This document shows positions 1 to 5,233 of a DNA stretch of 5,329 nucleotides, in pieces. Source of the DNA: an uncultured Peptococcaceae bacterium (lineage in GTDB: Bacteria; Bacillota; Dehalobacteriia; UBA4068; JAAVYR01); the NCBI GenBank assembly GCA_949739465.1, contig CATIYQ010000132.1:1-5329 (forward strand), written 5' to 3'. The notes below the pieces were generated by a model. That model did no database searches. It was given only the letters and a program-made list of their open reading frames with translations, and was not told the origin of the DNA. Numbering within the stretch: the first letter of the stretch is position 1; each line of letters begins with the position of its first letter. The translations under genes were made by a program, and so were the position numbers.

Positions 1-1994
1 GAAACCCGCTCTGCCAAATCCTCTCCGCCCAATACTTCATGGCGTTGGGCATAGATGATTTCCCGCTGTTGATTCATAACGTCGTCATAAGACAATACAT
101 TTTTACGGATTTCAAAGTTTCTGCCTTCCACCCGTTTCTGAGCAGATTCAATAGATTTAGATACCAGTTTAGAGTCGATTGGCGTGGTATCGTCCATACC
201 CATTTTATCTAACATTCCTTTGAAGTTGTCCGAGCCAAAGAGCCGCATCAAGTCGTCTTCCATAGAGATATAGAAACGGCTGGAACCGGGGTCTCCTTGC
301 CGTCCCGCACGCCCCCGCAACTGGTTGTCAATACGTCGGCTTTCATGGCGTTCCGTGCCGATAATAGCAAGCCCGCCCAACTGGGCAACCCGATCGCTGT
401 CCGCTTTGGTTTTTTCTTTATAGGCGTTGATGAGAGCTTGCTCTTCTTCTAGGGTATAGTCCTCTCTTTTTGAGAGCTCCATACGAGCAAGAAATTCAGC
501 ATTGCCCCCCAGCACGATGTCGGTACCGCGACCTGCCATGTTAGTAGCAATGGTCACCATACCGGGTCGCCCTGCTTGGGAAACGATTTCCGCTTCTTTT
601 TCATGATATTTGGCGTTTAACACCTGATGAGGCACGCCTCGTTTTTTCAGCATATCGCTGAGAATTTCCGATTTTTCAATAGAGACAGTCCCTACCAGCA
701 CCGGCTGCCCCGTTGCATGCCGCTCGATGATTTCATCTACCACCGCCTGGAATTTTCCTGGTACAGTGCGGTAAATCAAATCAGGGTAGTCGATTCTCTG
801 CATAGGCAGATTGGTGGGAATCACCACAACGTCTAAGCCGTAAATATTACGGAATTCGTCTTCTTCCGTCGCCGCCGTCCCCGTCATGCCGGAGAGCTTT
901 TTATACATACGGAAATAGTTTTGGAAGGTAATGGTGGCTAAGGTCTGGGTTTCATTTTCCACCTTTACCCCTTCTTTGGCTTCGATAGCCTGGTGCAGCC
1001 CTTCACTGTAACGCCGCCCAAACATGAGACGCCCGGTAAATTCATCAACGATGATAACCTGACCGTCTTGGACTACATAGTCCCGGTCTCGCTTAAAGAG
1101 GGCGTACGCCTTTAAGGCTTGGTTTACATGGTGGGAATATTCGGTGTTGGCGTCGTCATAGAGGTTTTCCAGTCCCAGGGCGCTTTCCATTTTGCTAATC
1201 CCTTCCGGGGTCAGAGTAGCCGCATGCATTTTTTCATCGATGTTATAATCAACTTCCGGCTTTAAGCGAGAGACCGCCCGACTAATGCTCAAATACATTT
1301 CCGTAGGCTTTGCCGCCACCCCGGAAATAATTAACGGCGTTCTGGCTTCATCGATTAAAATGCTGTCCACTTCGTCGACAATGGCATAGTTAAGGGGGCG
1401 TTGCACCATTTGACTGGGGTGGATTGCCATGTTGTCCCGCAAATAGTCAAAGCCAAATTCATTGTTGGTGCCATAGGTAATATCCGCCTCATATGCGGCC
1501 TTTCTCAGAGGCGTCATCATATCGTGGTAAATCTGCCCTACGGTCAGCCCTAAAAATTGATAGAGCCGTCCCATCCATTTGCTGTCACGACCGGACAAAT
1601 ATTCATTGACGGTAACCACGTGAACGCCCTTGCCCGTCAGCGCGTTAAGATAAACGGGAGCCGTCGCTACCAAGGTTTTCCCTTCCCCAGTTTTCATTTC
1701 GGCAATACGTCCGTCATGGAGCGCCATACCGCCGATAAGCTGCACGTCAAAGTGGCGCATACCCAACACTCTTCGGGAGGCTTCCCGTACCACCGCAAAA
1801 GCTTCCGGCAAAATATCATTGAGGGTTTCCCCTTTTGCCAACCGTTCCTTAAACTCCGCAGTTTTTGCAGACAAGGCGCTATCATCCAGCGCCTCCATAG
1901 ACGGTTCTAAGCTATTGATTCTATCAACAACCTTTTGATACCGTTTAATATCTTTGGCGTTGGCGTCTATGAGATTATGAAATGGATTAAACAT
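1..1994 (-). CDS. secA: Preprotein translocase motor ATPase SecA (partial, C-terminus off the left edge)
   Basis: SecA is the ATPase that binds preproteins and drives them through the SecYEG channel at the cytoplasmic face of the membrane. Reading the minus strand from the ATG at 1994 gives 664 uninterrupted codons running off the left edge; full SecA proteins are about 800-900 residues, so the end of the helical scaffold/wing region and the C-terminal linker are missing. Visible motifs: Walker A MKTGEGKT (residues 100-107), TYGTNNEFGFDYLRDNM (173-189), Walker B/DEAD-like VDEVDSILIDEARTPLIISG (206-225, B. subtilis-like), the preprotein-crosslinking domain between about 226 and 370, SGMTGTA (368-374), TNMAGRGTDI (484-493) and the arginine-finger block GTERHESRRIDNQLRGRAGR (546-565) of NBD2. 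AGGAGG lies 7 nt before the start. No frameshift or missing catalytic motif is visible. prfB often follows secA in Bacillota, but that would lie outside the window. Confidence 0.98.
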   Translation of the reverse strand, partial: MFNPFHNLIDANAKDIKRYQKVVDRINSLEPSMEALDDSALSAKTAEFKERLAKGETLNDILPEAFAVVREASRRVLGMRHFDVQLIGGMALHDGRIAEMKTGEGKTLVATAPVYLNALTGKGVHVVTVNEYLSGRDSKWMGRLYQFLGLTVGQIYHDMMTPLRKAAYEADITYGTNNEFGFDYLRDNMAIHPSQMVQRPLNYAIVDEVDSILIDEARTPLIISGVAAKPTEMYLSISRAVSRLKPEVDYNIDEKMHAATLTPEGISKMESALGLENLYDDANTEYSHHVNQALKAYALFKRDRDYVVQDGQVIIVDEFTGRLMFGRRYSEGLHQAIEAKEGVKVENETQTLATITFQNYFRMYKKLSGMTGTAATEEDEFRNIYGLDVVVIPTNLPMQRIDYPDLIYRTVPGKFQAVVDEIIERHATGQPVLVGTVSIEKSEILSDMLKKRGVPHQVLNAKYHEKEAEIVSQAGRPGMVTIATNMAGRGTDIVLGGNAEFLARMELSKREDYTLEEEQALINAYKEKTKADSDRVAQLGGLAIIGTERHESRRIDNQLRGRAGRQGDPGSSRFYISMEDDLMRLFGSDNFKGMLDKMGMDDTTPIDSKLVSKSIESAQKRVEGRNFEIRKNVLSYDDVMNQQREIIYAQRHEVLGGEDLAERV

Positions 1995-2001
1995 GAATCA
2001 A

Positions 2002-2007
2002 CCTCCT
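2002..2007 (-). promoter_or_regulatory. secA Shine-Dalgarno
   Basis: On the minus strand AGGAGG sits 7 nt upstream of the ATG at 1992-1994. It fixes the start of secA and explains the N-terminus MFNPFHNLID, which matches the short amphipathic beginning usual for SecA. Confidence 0.9.
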
Positions 2008-2076
2008 GTTTGTTCTTCCACTTTATCTATTTTCCACGAAACCGATTGTTTCTTACAGCAATTTATATATCAGTTT

Positions 2077-2105
2077 ATTTTATCACGGCGCACCATACAC
2101 TGCAA
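2077..2105 (-). promoter_or_regulatory. Predicted sigma-A promoter of secA
   Basis: On the minus strand the -35 box TTGCAG (2100-2105) and the -10 box TAAAAT (2077-2082) are separated by exactly 17 nt, and TGA directly before the -10 gives an extended TGn element. Transcription would start near 2070, leaving a leader of about 75 nt before the secA ATG. The leader holds only a weak 5-bp hairpin (2038-2052) and no convincing SecM-like leader peptide. Confidence 0.75.
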
Positions 2106-2111
2106 GGAAAA

Positions 2112-2128
2112 CAGGGAATTTTTCCCTG
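2112..2128 (-). repeat. Small inverted repeat just upstream of the secA -35 box
   Basis: CAGGGAA and TTCCCTG form a perfect 7-bp dyad with a 3-nt loop, ending 7 bp from the -35 box. On the minus strand it is followed by TTTTCC, so it could be a weak backup terminator for hpf read-through or a DNA operator. The sequence alone does not decide. Confidence 0.45.
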
Positions 2129-2191
2129 CTATCCCTTAATCTGTTTCTGCTCATAGAATTCGCTTTTAGCATACCCGCTTATACATAAATT

Positions 2192-2230
2192 ATAAAAAAC
2201 GCTGTGTTATCAAAGTTATAACACAGCGTT
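2192..2230 (-). terminator. Rho-independent terminator of hpf
   Basis: Arms at 2198-2210 and 2218-2230 are a perfect 13-bp inverted repeat (AACGCTGTGTTAT and its complement) with a 7-nt loop. Read on the minus strand, the stem is followed by an uninterrupted run of Ts (TTTTTTATAATTT). It begins 27 nt after the hpf stop codon and separates hpf from secA transcription. Confidence 0.92.
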
Positions 2231-2257
2231 CTCAAACAAATCTGAAATGAAGAGAAA

Positions 2258-2782
2258 TTATGCTTCCGGTTCTAAGAGACCGTATTTGCCGTCTCTTCTG
2301 GTATATACCACATTGATTTTCCCAGTTTCTTCATTGGCAAAAGCAAAGAAAGCATGACCAATGAGATTCATCTGCATAATGGCTTCATCCACAGAAATTG
2401 GTTTCATGGGGAATTTTTTTGTTTTTACGGGAGTTTCTTCCTCCTCAATCGGTACGATATCATCAAGAGAAGGTTTTACCACTGCCCGATTTTTCTTGGC
2501 CAATTTGGTTTTATATTTTCTTCCCTGCCGTTCCAGTTTTTCTACCACTAAGTCGATAGACGCATACATGCTGTCTGTTTCTTCTTCACATCTCAGCACA
2601 ATCCCTTTCAAAGGAACGGTCAGCTCTACTCGGTCGCTGCCTTTGGTGGAGGACAAGGTAACCACCGCTTCGTTCATATCTTCCAGCATTCTTTCAAACT
2701 TTGCCAATCTTTTTTCCACATATTCACGGAGCGCCGGGGTAACGTCGATATTGCGACCTTTTACTGTTATGGTCATTGTCAT
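2258..2782 (-). CDS. hpf: Long-form ribosome hibernation promoting factor
   Basis: Long HPF binds the decoding region of the 30S subunit in slow-growing cells and dimerises ribosomes into inactive 100S particles. The 174-residue product has both expected domains. The N-terminal S30AE/YfiA-type ribosome-binding domain covers about residues 3-100, with MTITVKGRNIDVTPALREYV at its start. A charged linker (about 101-120) leads to the C-terminal dimerisation domain, with KPISVDEAIMQMNLIGHAFF (127-146) and the ending YTRRDGKYGLLEPE. The start is taken as the ATG at 2780-2782: GGAAGGAAG lies 9 nt upstream, and family members begin a few residues before the first strand. An upstream TTG (2809) and ATG (2806) are in frame, but would put the Shine-Dalgarno inside the gene. 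hpf directly upstream of secA is a recurrent order in Bacillota. Here each has its own promoter. Confidence 0.97.
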   Translation of the reverse strand: MTMTITVKGRNIDVTPALREYVEKRLAKFERMLEDMNEAVVTLSSTKGSDRVELTVPLKGIVLRCEEETDSMYASIDLVVEKLERQGRKYKTKLAKKNRAVVKPSLDDIVPIEEEETPVKTKKFPMKPISVDEAIMQMNLIGHAFFAFANEETGKINVVYTRRDGKYGLLEPEA

Positions 2783-2791
2783 AATAACGCA

Positions 2792-2800
2792 CTTCCTTCC
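2792..2800 (-). promoter_or_regulatory. hpf Shine-Dalgarno that decides the start
   Basis: GGAAGGAAG on the minus strand lies 9 nt before the ATG at 2780-2782. A second in-frame ATG at 2774-2776 is 15 nt away and a poorer fit, so the 174-residue form is preferred over longer or slightly shorter ones. Confidence 0.75.
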
Positions 2801-2834
2801 TGTCATCAAACATGGTTCTTTTTACCATATGTTC

Positions 2835-2864
2835 TATATATAAGAATTAAACGCCAAAGGTCAA
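2835..2864 (-). promoter_or_regulatory. Predicted sigma-A promoter of hpf
   Basis: On the minus strand TTGACC (2859-2864) is a good -35 box. The alternating TA tract offers TATATA as a -10 at 2837-2842 (16-nt spacer) or 2835-2840 (18-nt spacer). The start point would be near 2828-2830, giving a leader of about 47 nt. No sigma-B or sigma-54 type element was evident. Confidence 0.6.
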
Positions 2865-2885
2865 AATCCTGCTGTCATCCGCAAA

Positions 2886-2920
2886 GAAAAAAGAACCGGT
2901 AAGACCACGGTTCTCTTTTC
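2886..2920 (-). terminator. Rho-independent terminator of the cold-shock gene
   Basis: AGAACCG (minus strand, 2908-2914) pairs with CGGTTCT (2892-2898) across a 9-nt loop, followed by TTTTTTC. A G-U pair and flanking A-T pairs can lengthen the stem. It lies about 65 nt beyond the csp stop codon and ends that transcript before the hpf promoter. Confidence 0.88.
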
Positions 2921-2980
2921 CATTCCGAATCTTCTTCAGAATCACTATGTTTTCCTATCTGTCAAACAAAAAAGGGCAGC

Positions 2981-3181
2981 TTAGGATAATTTCACAACGT
3001 TTGCAGCCTGAAGACCTCTTGGACCTTCTACTACATCAAATTCAACTTCCTGACCTTCTTCCAGGTTTTTGAATCCTTCTCCGGTGATAGCGGTGAAGTG
3101 AACGAATACGTCTTGTTCCCCTTCGCCGGATAAGAAACCAAAGCCTTTTTCAGAATTAAACCATTTTACAGTACCTTTCAT
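2981..3181 (-). CDS. Cold-shock domain protein (CspA/CspB family)
   Basis: This is a 66-residue single-domain RNA/ssDNA-binding protein of the cold-shock family, which acts as an RNA chaperone that melts mRNA structure. The whole protein is one OB-fold. It starts MKGTVKWFNSEKGFGFL, containing the RNP1 motif KGFGFL (residues 12-17) and aromatic residues W8, F9, F15 and F17, and RNP2 DVFVHF lies at 24-29. It ends GLQAANVVKLS, as usual in B. subtilis CspB-like proteins. The ATG at 3179-3181 is chosen because GGAGGG lies 4 nt upstream; an upstream in-frame TTG at 3191-3193 overlaps that Shine-Dalgarno. The gene has its own strong promoter and terminator, so it is monocistronic. Csp paralogues are usually several per genome, so no specific letter is assigned, and cold induction cannot be read from the sequence. 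Confidence 0.97.
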   Translation of the reverse strand: MKGTVKWFNSEKGFGFLSGEGEQDVFVHFTAITGEGFKNLEEGQEVEFDVVEGPRGLQAANVVKLS

Positions 3182-3185
3182 AGCG

Positions 3186-3191
3186 CCCTCC
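3186..3191 (-). promoter_or_regulatory. csp Shine-Dalgarno
   Basis: GGAGGG on the minus strand, 4 nt before the ATG at 3179-3181. The spacing is short but workable. It overlaps the in-frame TTG that would give a four-residue longer product, which argues against that longer form. Confidence 0.75.
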
Positions 3192-3210
3192 AAATTTCAC
3201 ATAAAATTCT

Positions 3211-3229
3211 TCACCAAACTATTTGGTGA
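3211..3229 (-). repeat. Perfect dyad at the predicted 5' end of the csp transcript
   Basis: TCACCAAA and TTTGGTGA form a perfect 8-bp inverted repeat with a 3-nt spacer. The predicted start point (about 3228) falls at its upstream edge, so the csp mRNA would begin with this hairpin. It is followed by GAAGAA, not a T-run, so it is not a normal terminator. It could be an mRNA-stabilising 5' stem-loop or a repressor operator. Confidence 0.7.
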
Positions 3230-3234
3230 GGGTT

Positions 3235-3263
3235 ATTATACCATGAGAATACCCCCATTGCAA
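3235..3263 (-). promoter_or_regulatory. Strong predicted sigma-A promoter of csp
   Basis: On the minus strand TTGCAA (3258-3263) and a perfect TATAAT (3235-3240) are 17 nt apart, with TGG giving an extended -10. This is the best promoter in the window, fitting an abundant protein. The resulting leader is only about 47 nt, much shorter than the long thermosensing leader known for E. coli cspA. Confidence 0.85.
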
Positions 3264-3359
3264 ACATTTCAGAATCTTTGTCAAAAAGACCAAAGAATCG
3301 CCAATTTTTACGAAAAATAAAAAGTCCGAACATTTTTTCTTTCTACTGCCGACGATTTA

Positions 3360-3368
3360 TGATATAAT
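3360..3368 (+). promoter_or_regulatory. Predicted extended -10 promoter of the ACT-PFL operon
   Basis: TGATATAAT contains a perfect -10 (3363-3368) with the TGn extension. No good -35 is present at the right distance; the best 17-nt-spaced hexamer is TTTCTA at 3340-3345. Transcription would start near 3375, about 30 nt before the first gene. It diverges from the csp promoter roughly 100 bp away. Confidence 0.7.
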
Positions 3369-3404
3369 GTATAAAATCATTTAAAAATTAGAGGAGGTTA
3401 TCCA

Positions 3405-3674
3405 ATGAAAGCTGTTATTACCGTTCTGGGGAAGGATACCACAGGCATTATTTACCGCATCAGTGAAATTTTATTTAAAACCAACAACAATATTTTAGAC
3501 TTAAGTCAAACCATTATGGAAGATATGTTTACCATGATTATGCTGGTAGATATCTCAAAATCCTCTAATAGCATCGACGAATTAAACCAACAACTCAAAG
3601 CATTGAGCGAAGAATTAAATCTTTCTATCCACATTCAGCATGAAGATATTTTCTCTTCCATGCACAGAATCTAA
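3405..3674 (+). CDS. ACT-domain protein, UPF0237 family
   Basis: An 89-residue protein that is essentially one ACT domain, the small fold that commonly binds amino acids and often controls enzymes or transcription. The N-terminal strand MKAVITVLGKD is followed by TTGIIYRISEIL (residues 12-23); the GKDxxGI turn between strand and helix is the usual ligand-binding region of ACT domains. A second strand set (about 42-50), a helix (about 56-71) and the ending IHIQHEDIF complete the domain. There is no attached catalytic domain, signal peptide or membrane segment. AGGAGG stands 7 nt before the ATG. It is followed after 63 nt by the UPF0210 gene, a pairing also known from streptococci. An inferred role is ligand-responsive partner of that protein; the ligand is unknown. 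Confidence 0.93.
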   Translation: MKAVITVLGKDTTGIIYRISEILFKTNNNILDLSQTIMEDMFTMIMLVDISKSSNSIDELNQQLKALSEELNLSIHIQHEDIFSSMHRI

Positions 3675-3713
3675 TCGCAGAATTCAAGCACAGAATTCAG
3701 GCACAGAATTTCA
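3662..3713 (+). repeat. Degenerate short direct repeat over the ACT gene stop codon
   Basis: Four related copies of GCACAGAAT(TCA) begin at 3662, 3677 (two bases shorter), 3688 and 3701. The last two are 13 nt apart and nearly identical. The first copy encodes the end of the ACT protein and the rest fill most of the 63-nt gap before the next gene. It resembles slippage-generated spacer DNA rather than a known repeat family. Confidence 0.6.
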
Positions 3714-3723
3714 ATGTAAAATT

Positions 3724-3730
3724 GAAGGAG
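3724..3730 (+). promoter_or_regulatory. Shine-Dalgarno of the UPF0210 gene with an adjoining small hairpin
   Basis: GAAGGAG lies 7 nt before the ATG at 3738. The first bases overlap the 3' arm of a 6-bp hairpin, TTCAAT (3710-3715) with ATTGAA (3721-3726). The hairpin is weak and AU-rich, so strong repression is unlikely. Confidence 0.7.
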
Positions 3731-3737
3731 CATTCTC

Positions 3738-5096
3738 ATGATTAATACTTATGATATTTTAGAAACCATTAAGATGATTCAAGAAGAACACTTGGACATT
3801 CGCACCATTACCATGGGCATTTCTCTCCGAGATTGCTGCCACAGCGATATTAAAATTTCCACCCAAAAGGTTTATGATAAAATCACCAAACGAGCGGAAA
3901 AATTAGTATCCACTGGGGAAGCAATCGAACGAAAATACGGTATTCCTATCATCAACAAACGGATTTCCGTTACTCCTATCGCCCTGGTTGCTGAAAGCTG
4001 TGACAGCAAAGACTATGTGCAATACGCCTATGCCCTGCAAAAGGCAGCGGAAACTACCGGCGTTAACTTCATCGGCGGTTATTCCGCATTGGTACATAAA
4101 GGCTACACCGAAGGAGACCGCGCTCTCATCGCCTCTATCCCAGAAGCCTTGGCAAATACCGATAATGTATGCTCCAGCGTCAATGTTGCCACCACCAAAG
4201 CAGGGATTAACATGGACGCTGTTGCCGAAATGGGTCGCATCATTAAACAAGCAGCAGAATTAACAAAAGACCGCGACTCTATCGGCTGCGCAAAGCTGGT
4301 TGTTTTCGCTAACGTACCGGAAGACAATCCTTTTATGGCGGGGGCGTTTCATGGCGTAGGAGAACCGGAATGCGTCATCAACGTAGGGGTTTCCGGTCCC
4401 GGGGTAGTTCGAGCAGCTCTTGCCAAAGCCGGTGATTGTGACTTCTCCCAAGTTGCAGATACCATTAAAAAGACAGCATTCAAAATCACTCGTATGGGGC
4501 AATTGGTGGCTTGCGAAGCCTCGGAAGAGCTGGGCGTACCTTTTGGTATCGTCGACCTTTCCTTAGCGCCAACGCCTGCTATCGGAGACTCCGTGGCTCA
4601 CATCTTAGAGGAAATGGGCTTGGAAAAGTGCGGCACCCACGGTACCACCGCAGCCCTTGCACTCCTCAACGACGCCGTGAAAAAAGGCGGCGTTATGGCG
4701 TCCTCCCACGTAGGCGGACTTTCTGGGGCGTTTATCCCTGTCAGCGAAGACGCCGGCATGATTGACGCAGTCAAATGCGGCGCCCTGTCTTTAGAAAAAT
4801 TAGAAGCCATGACGGCAGTATGCTCCGTAGGCTTAGACATGATTGTAGTACCAGGAGACACCACCGCGGAAACACTCTCTGCCATCATTGCCGACGAAAT
4901 CGCCATTGGCGTTATCAACACCAAAACCACCGCTGTAAGAGTCATCCCCGCCATTGGTAAGAAAATCGGCGAAGAATTAGAATTTGGCGGGTTATTGGGC
5001 AGCGGTCCCGTTATGCCTGTCAGCAACTTCTCCAGCGAACGGTTTGTAAGAAGAGGCGGCAGAATCCCTGCTCCTATGCACAGCCTAAAAAACTAA
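3738..5096 (+). CDS. UPF0210 (DUF711, 'PFL-like') family protein of unknown function
   Basis: A 452-residue soluble protein of the UPF0210/DUF711 family, about the family's usual length. The family is called PFL-like because its barrel fold resembles pyruvate formate-lyase. I see no glycyl-radical RVxGY signature, so radical chemistry should not be assumed. Conserved blocks: ISLRDC (residues 28-33), NFIGGYSALVHKG (110-122), a Gly/Pro-rich core beginning VPEDNPFMAGAFHGVGEPEC (193-212), SLAPTPAIGDSVAHILEEMG (275-294), KCGTHGTTAALALLNDA (297-313), SSHVGGLSGAFIPVSEDAGM (322-341) and the C-terminal RGGRIPAPMHSLKN (439-452). There are no membrane segments or signal peptide. It is probably co-transcribed with the ACT-domain gene upstream, with no terminator between, and ends at its own terminator. 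Family identity is secure; substrate and reaction are unknown. Confidence 0.95.
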   Translation: MINTYDILETIKMIQEEHLDIRTITMGISLRDCCHSDIKISTQKVYDKITKRAEKLVSTGEAIERKYGIPIINKRISVTPIALVAESCDSKDYVQYAYALQKAAETTGVNFIGGYSALVHKGYTEGDRALIASIPEALANTDNVCSSVNVATTKAGINMDAVAEMGRIIKQAAELTKDRDSIGCAKLVVFANVPEDNPFMAGAFHGVGEPECVINVGVSGPGVVRAALAKAGDCDFSQVADTIKKTAFKITRMGQLVACEASEELGVPFGIVDLSLAPTPAIGDSVAHILEEMGLEKCGTHGTTAALALLNDAVKKGGVMASSHVGGLSGAFIPVSEDAGMIDAVKCGALSLEKLEAMTAVCSVGLDMIVVPGDTTAETLSAIIADEIAIGVINTKTTAVRVIPAIGKKIGEELEFGGLLGSGPVMPVSNFSSERFVRRGGRIPAPMHSLKN

Positions 5097-5115
5097 CCCC
5101 TATCTGCAAAAGCAA

Positions 5116-5164
5116 AACAAACGACCCCTTGCATCAAATTGATTGCGAAGGGGTCGTTTGTTCT
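5116..5164 (+). terminator. Terminator of the ACT-PFL operon, probably bidirectional
   Basis: A perfect 15-bp inverted repeat, arms 5116-5130 and 5148-5162, has a GC core CGACCCC/GGGGTCG and a 17-nt loop that can itself pair (ATCA with TGAT). The plus-strand transcript leaves the GC core into GTTTGTTCTT, a slightly broken U-tract. The minus-strand transcript also leaves into a T-rich tract (TTTGTTTTGC). It starts 20 nt after the UPF0210 stop codon. Confidence 0.85.
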
Positions 5165-5198
5165 TAAAAAGATTTTCTAAAAAAATCTGAACTTGCGG

Positions 5199-5227
5199 TT
5201 GCTTTTTTTTGCGCCAACGCTTATAAT
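5199..5227 (+). promoter_or_regulatory. Predicted sigma-A promoter of the gene beyond the right edge
   Basis: TTGCTT (5199-5204) and a perfect TATAAT (5222-5227) are 17 nt apart; the spacer opens with a T-run. Transcription would start near 5233-5235. It lies downstream of the operon terminator and points to the right edge. Confidence 0.7.
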
Positions 5228-5233
5228 GAGGGA

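Noticed and set aside
1557..1910. An open frame of 117 codons on the plus strand, and similar long frames at 2361-2843, 3903-4250 and 4598-5026.
   Set aside because: They lie opposite or out of frame within secA, hpf or the UPF0210 gene, have no family resemblance, and reflect the codon use of the real genes.
1995..2070. A SecM/VemP-like arrest peptide in the secA leader.
   Set aside because: The roughly 75-nt leader has no start codon with a meaningful frame; a GTG frame closes after a few codons.
1935..2156. A 73-codon plus-strand frame covering the secA start and promoter.
   Set aside because: It overlaps the secA start codon, Shine-Dalgarno and promoter on the opposite strand, has no ribosome site, and the protein looks random.
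2783..2809. A nine-residue N-terminal extension of HPF from a TTG at 2809 or ATG at 2806.
   Set aside because: The best Shine-Dalgarno (2792-2800) would fall inside the extended coding region, no Shine-Dalgarno lies before 2809, and HPF homologues normally begin just before the MTITVKG strand.
3182..3193. A four-residue longer cold-shock protein starting at TTG 3191-3193.
   Set aside because: The TTG overlaps the Shine-Dalgarno GGAGGG serving the ATG at 3179-3181, and the family begins with M-x-G-x-V-K-W-F.
3738..5096. A true glycyl-radical enzyme (pyruvate formate-lyase).
   Set aside because: The length is far below PFL, the C-terminal RVxGY radical loop is absent and no activating enzyme is nearby. 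Only the fold family name suggests it.
5170..5188. AT-only-type hairpin AGATTTT/AAAATCT after the operon terminator.
   Set aside because: The stem has one G-C-type pair near each end and the rest is A-T in an A/T-rich stretch. It could act as a weak minus-strand terminator, but no minus-strand gene is visible to the right.
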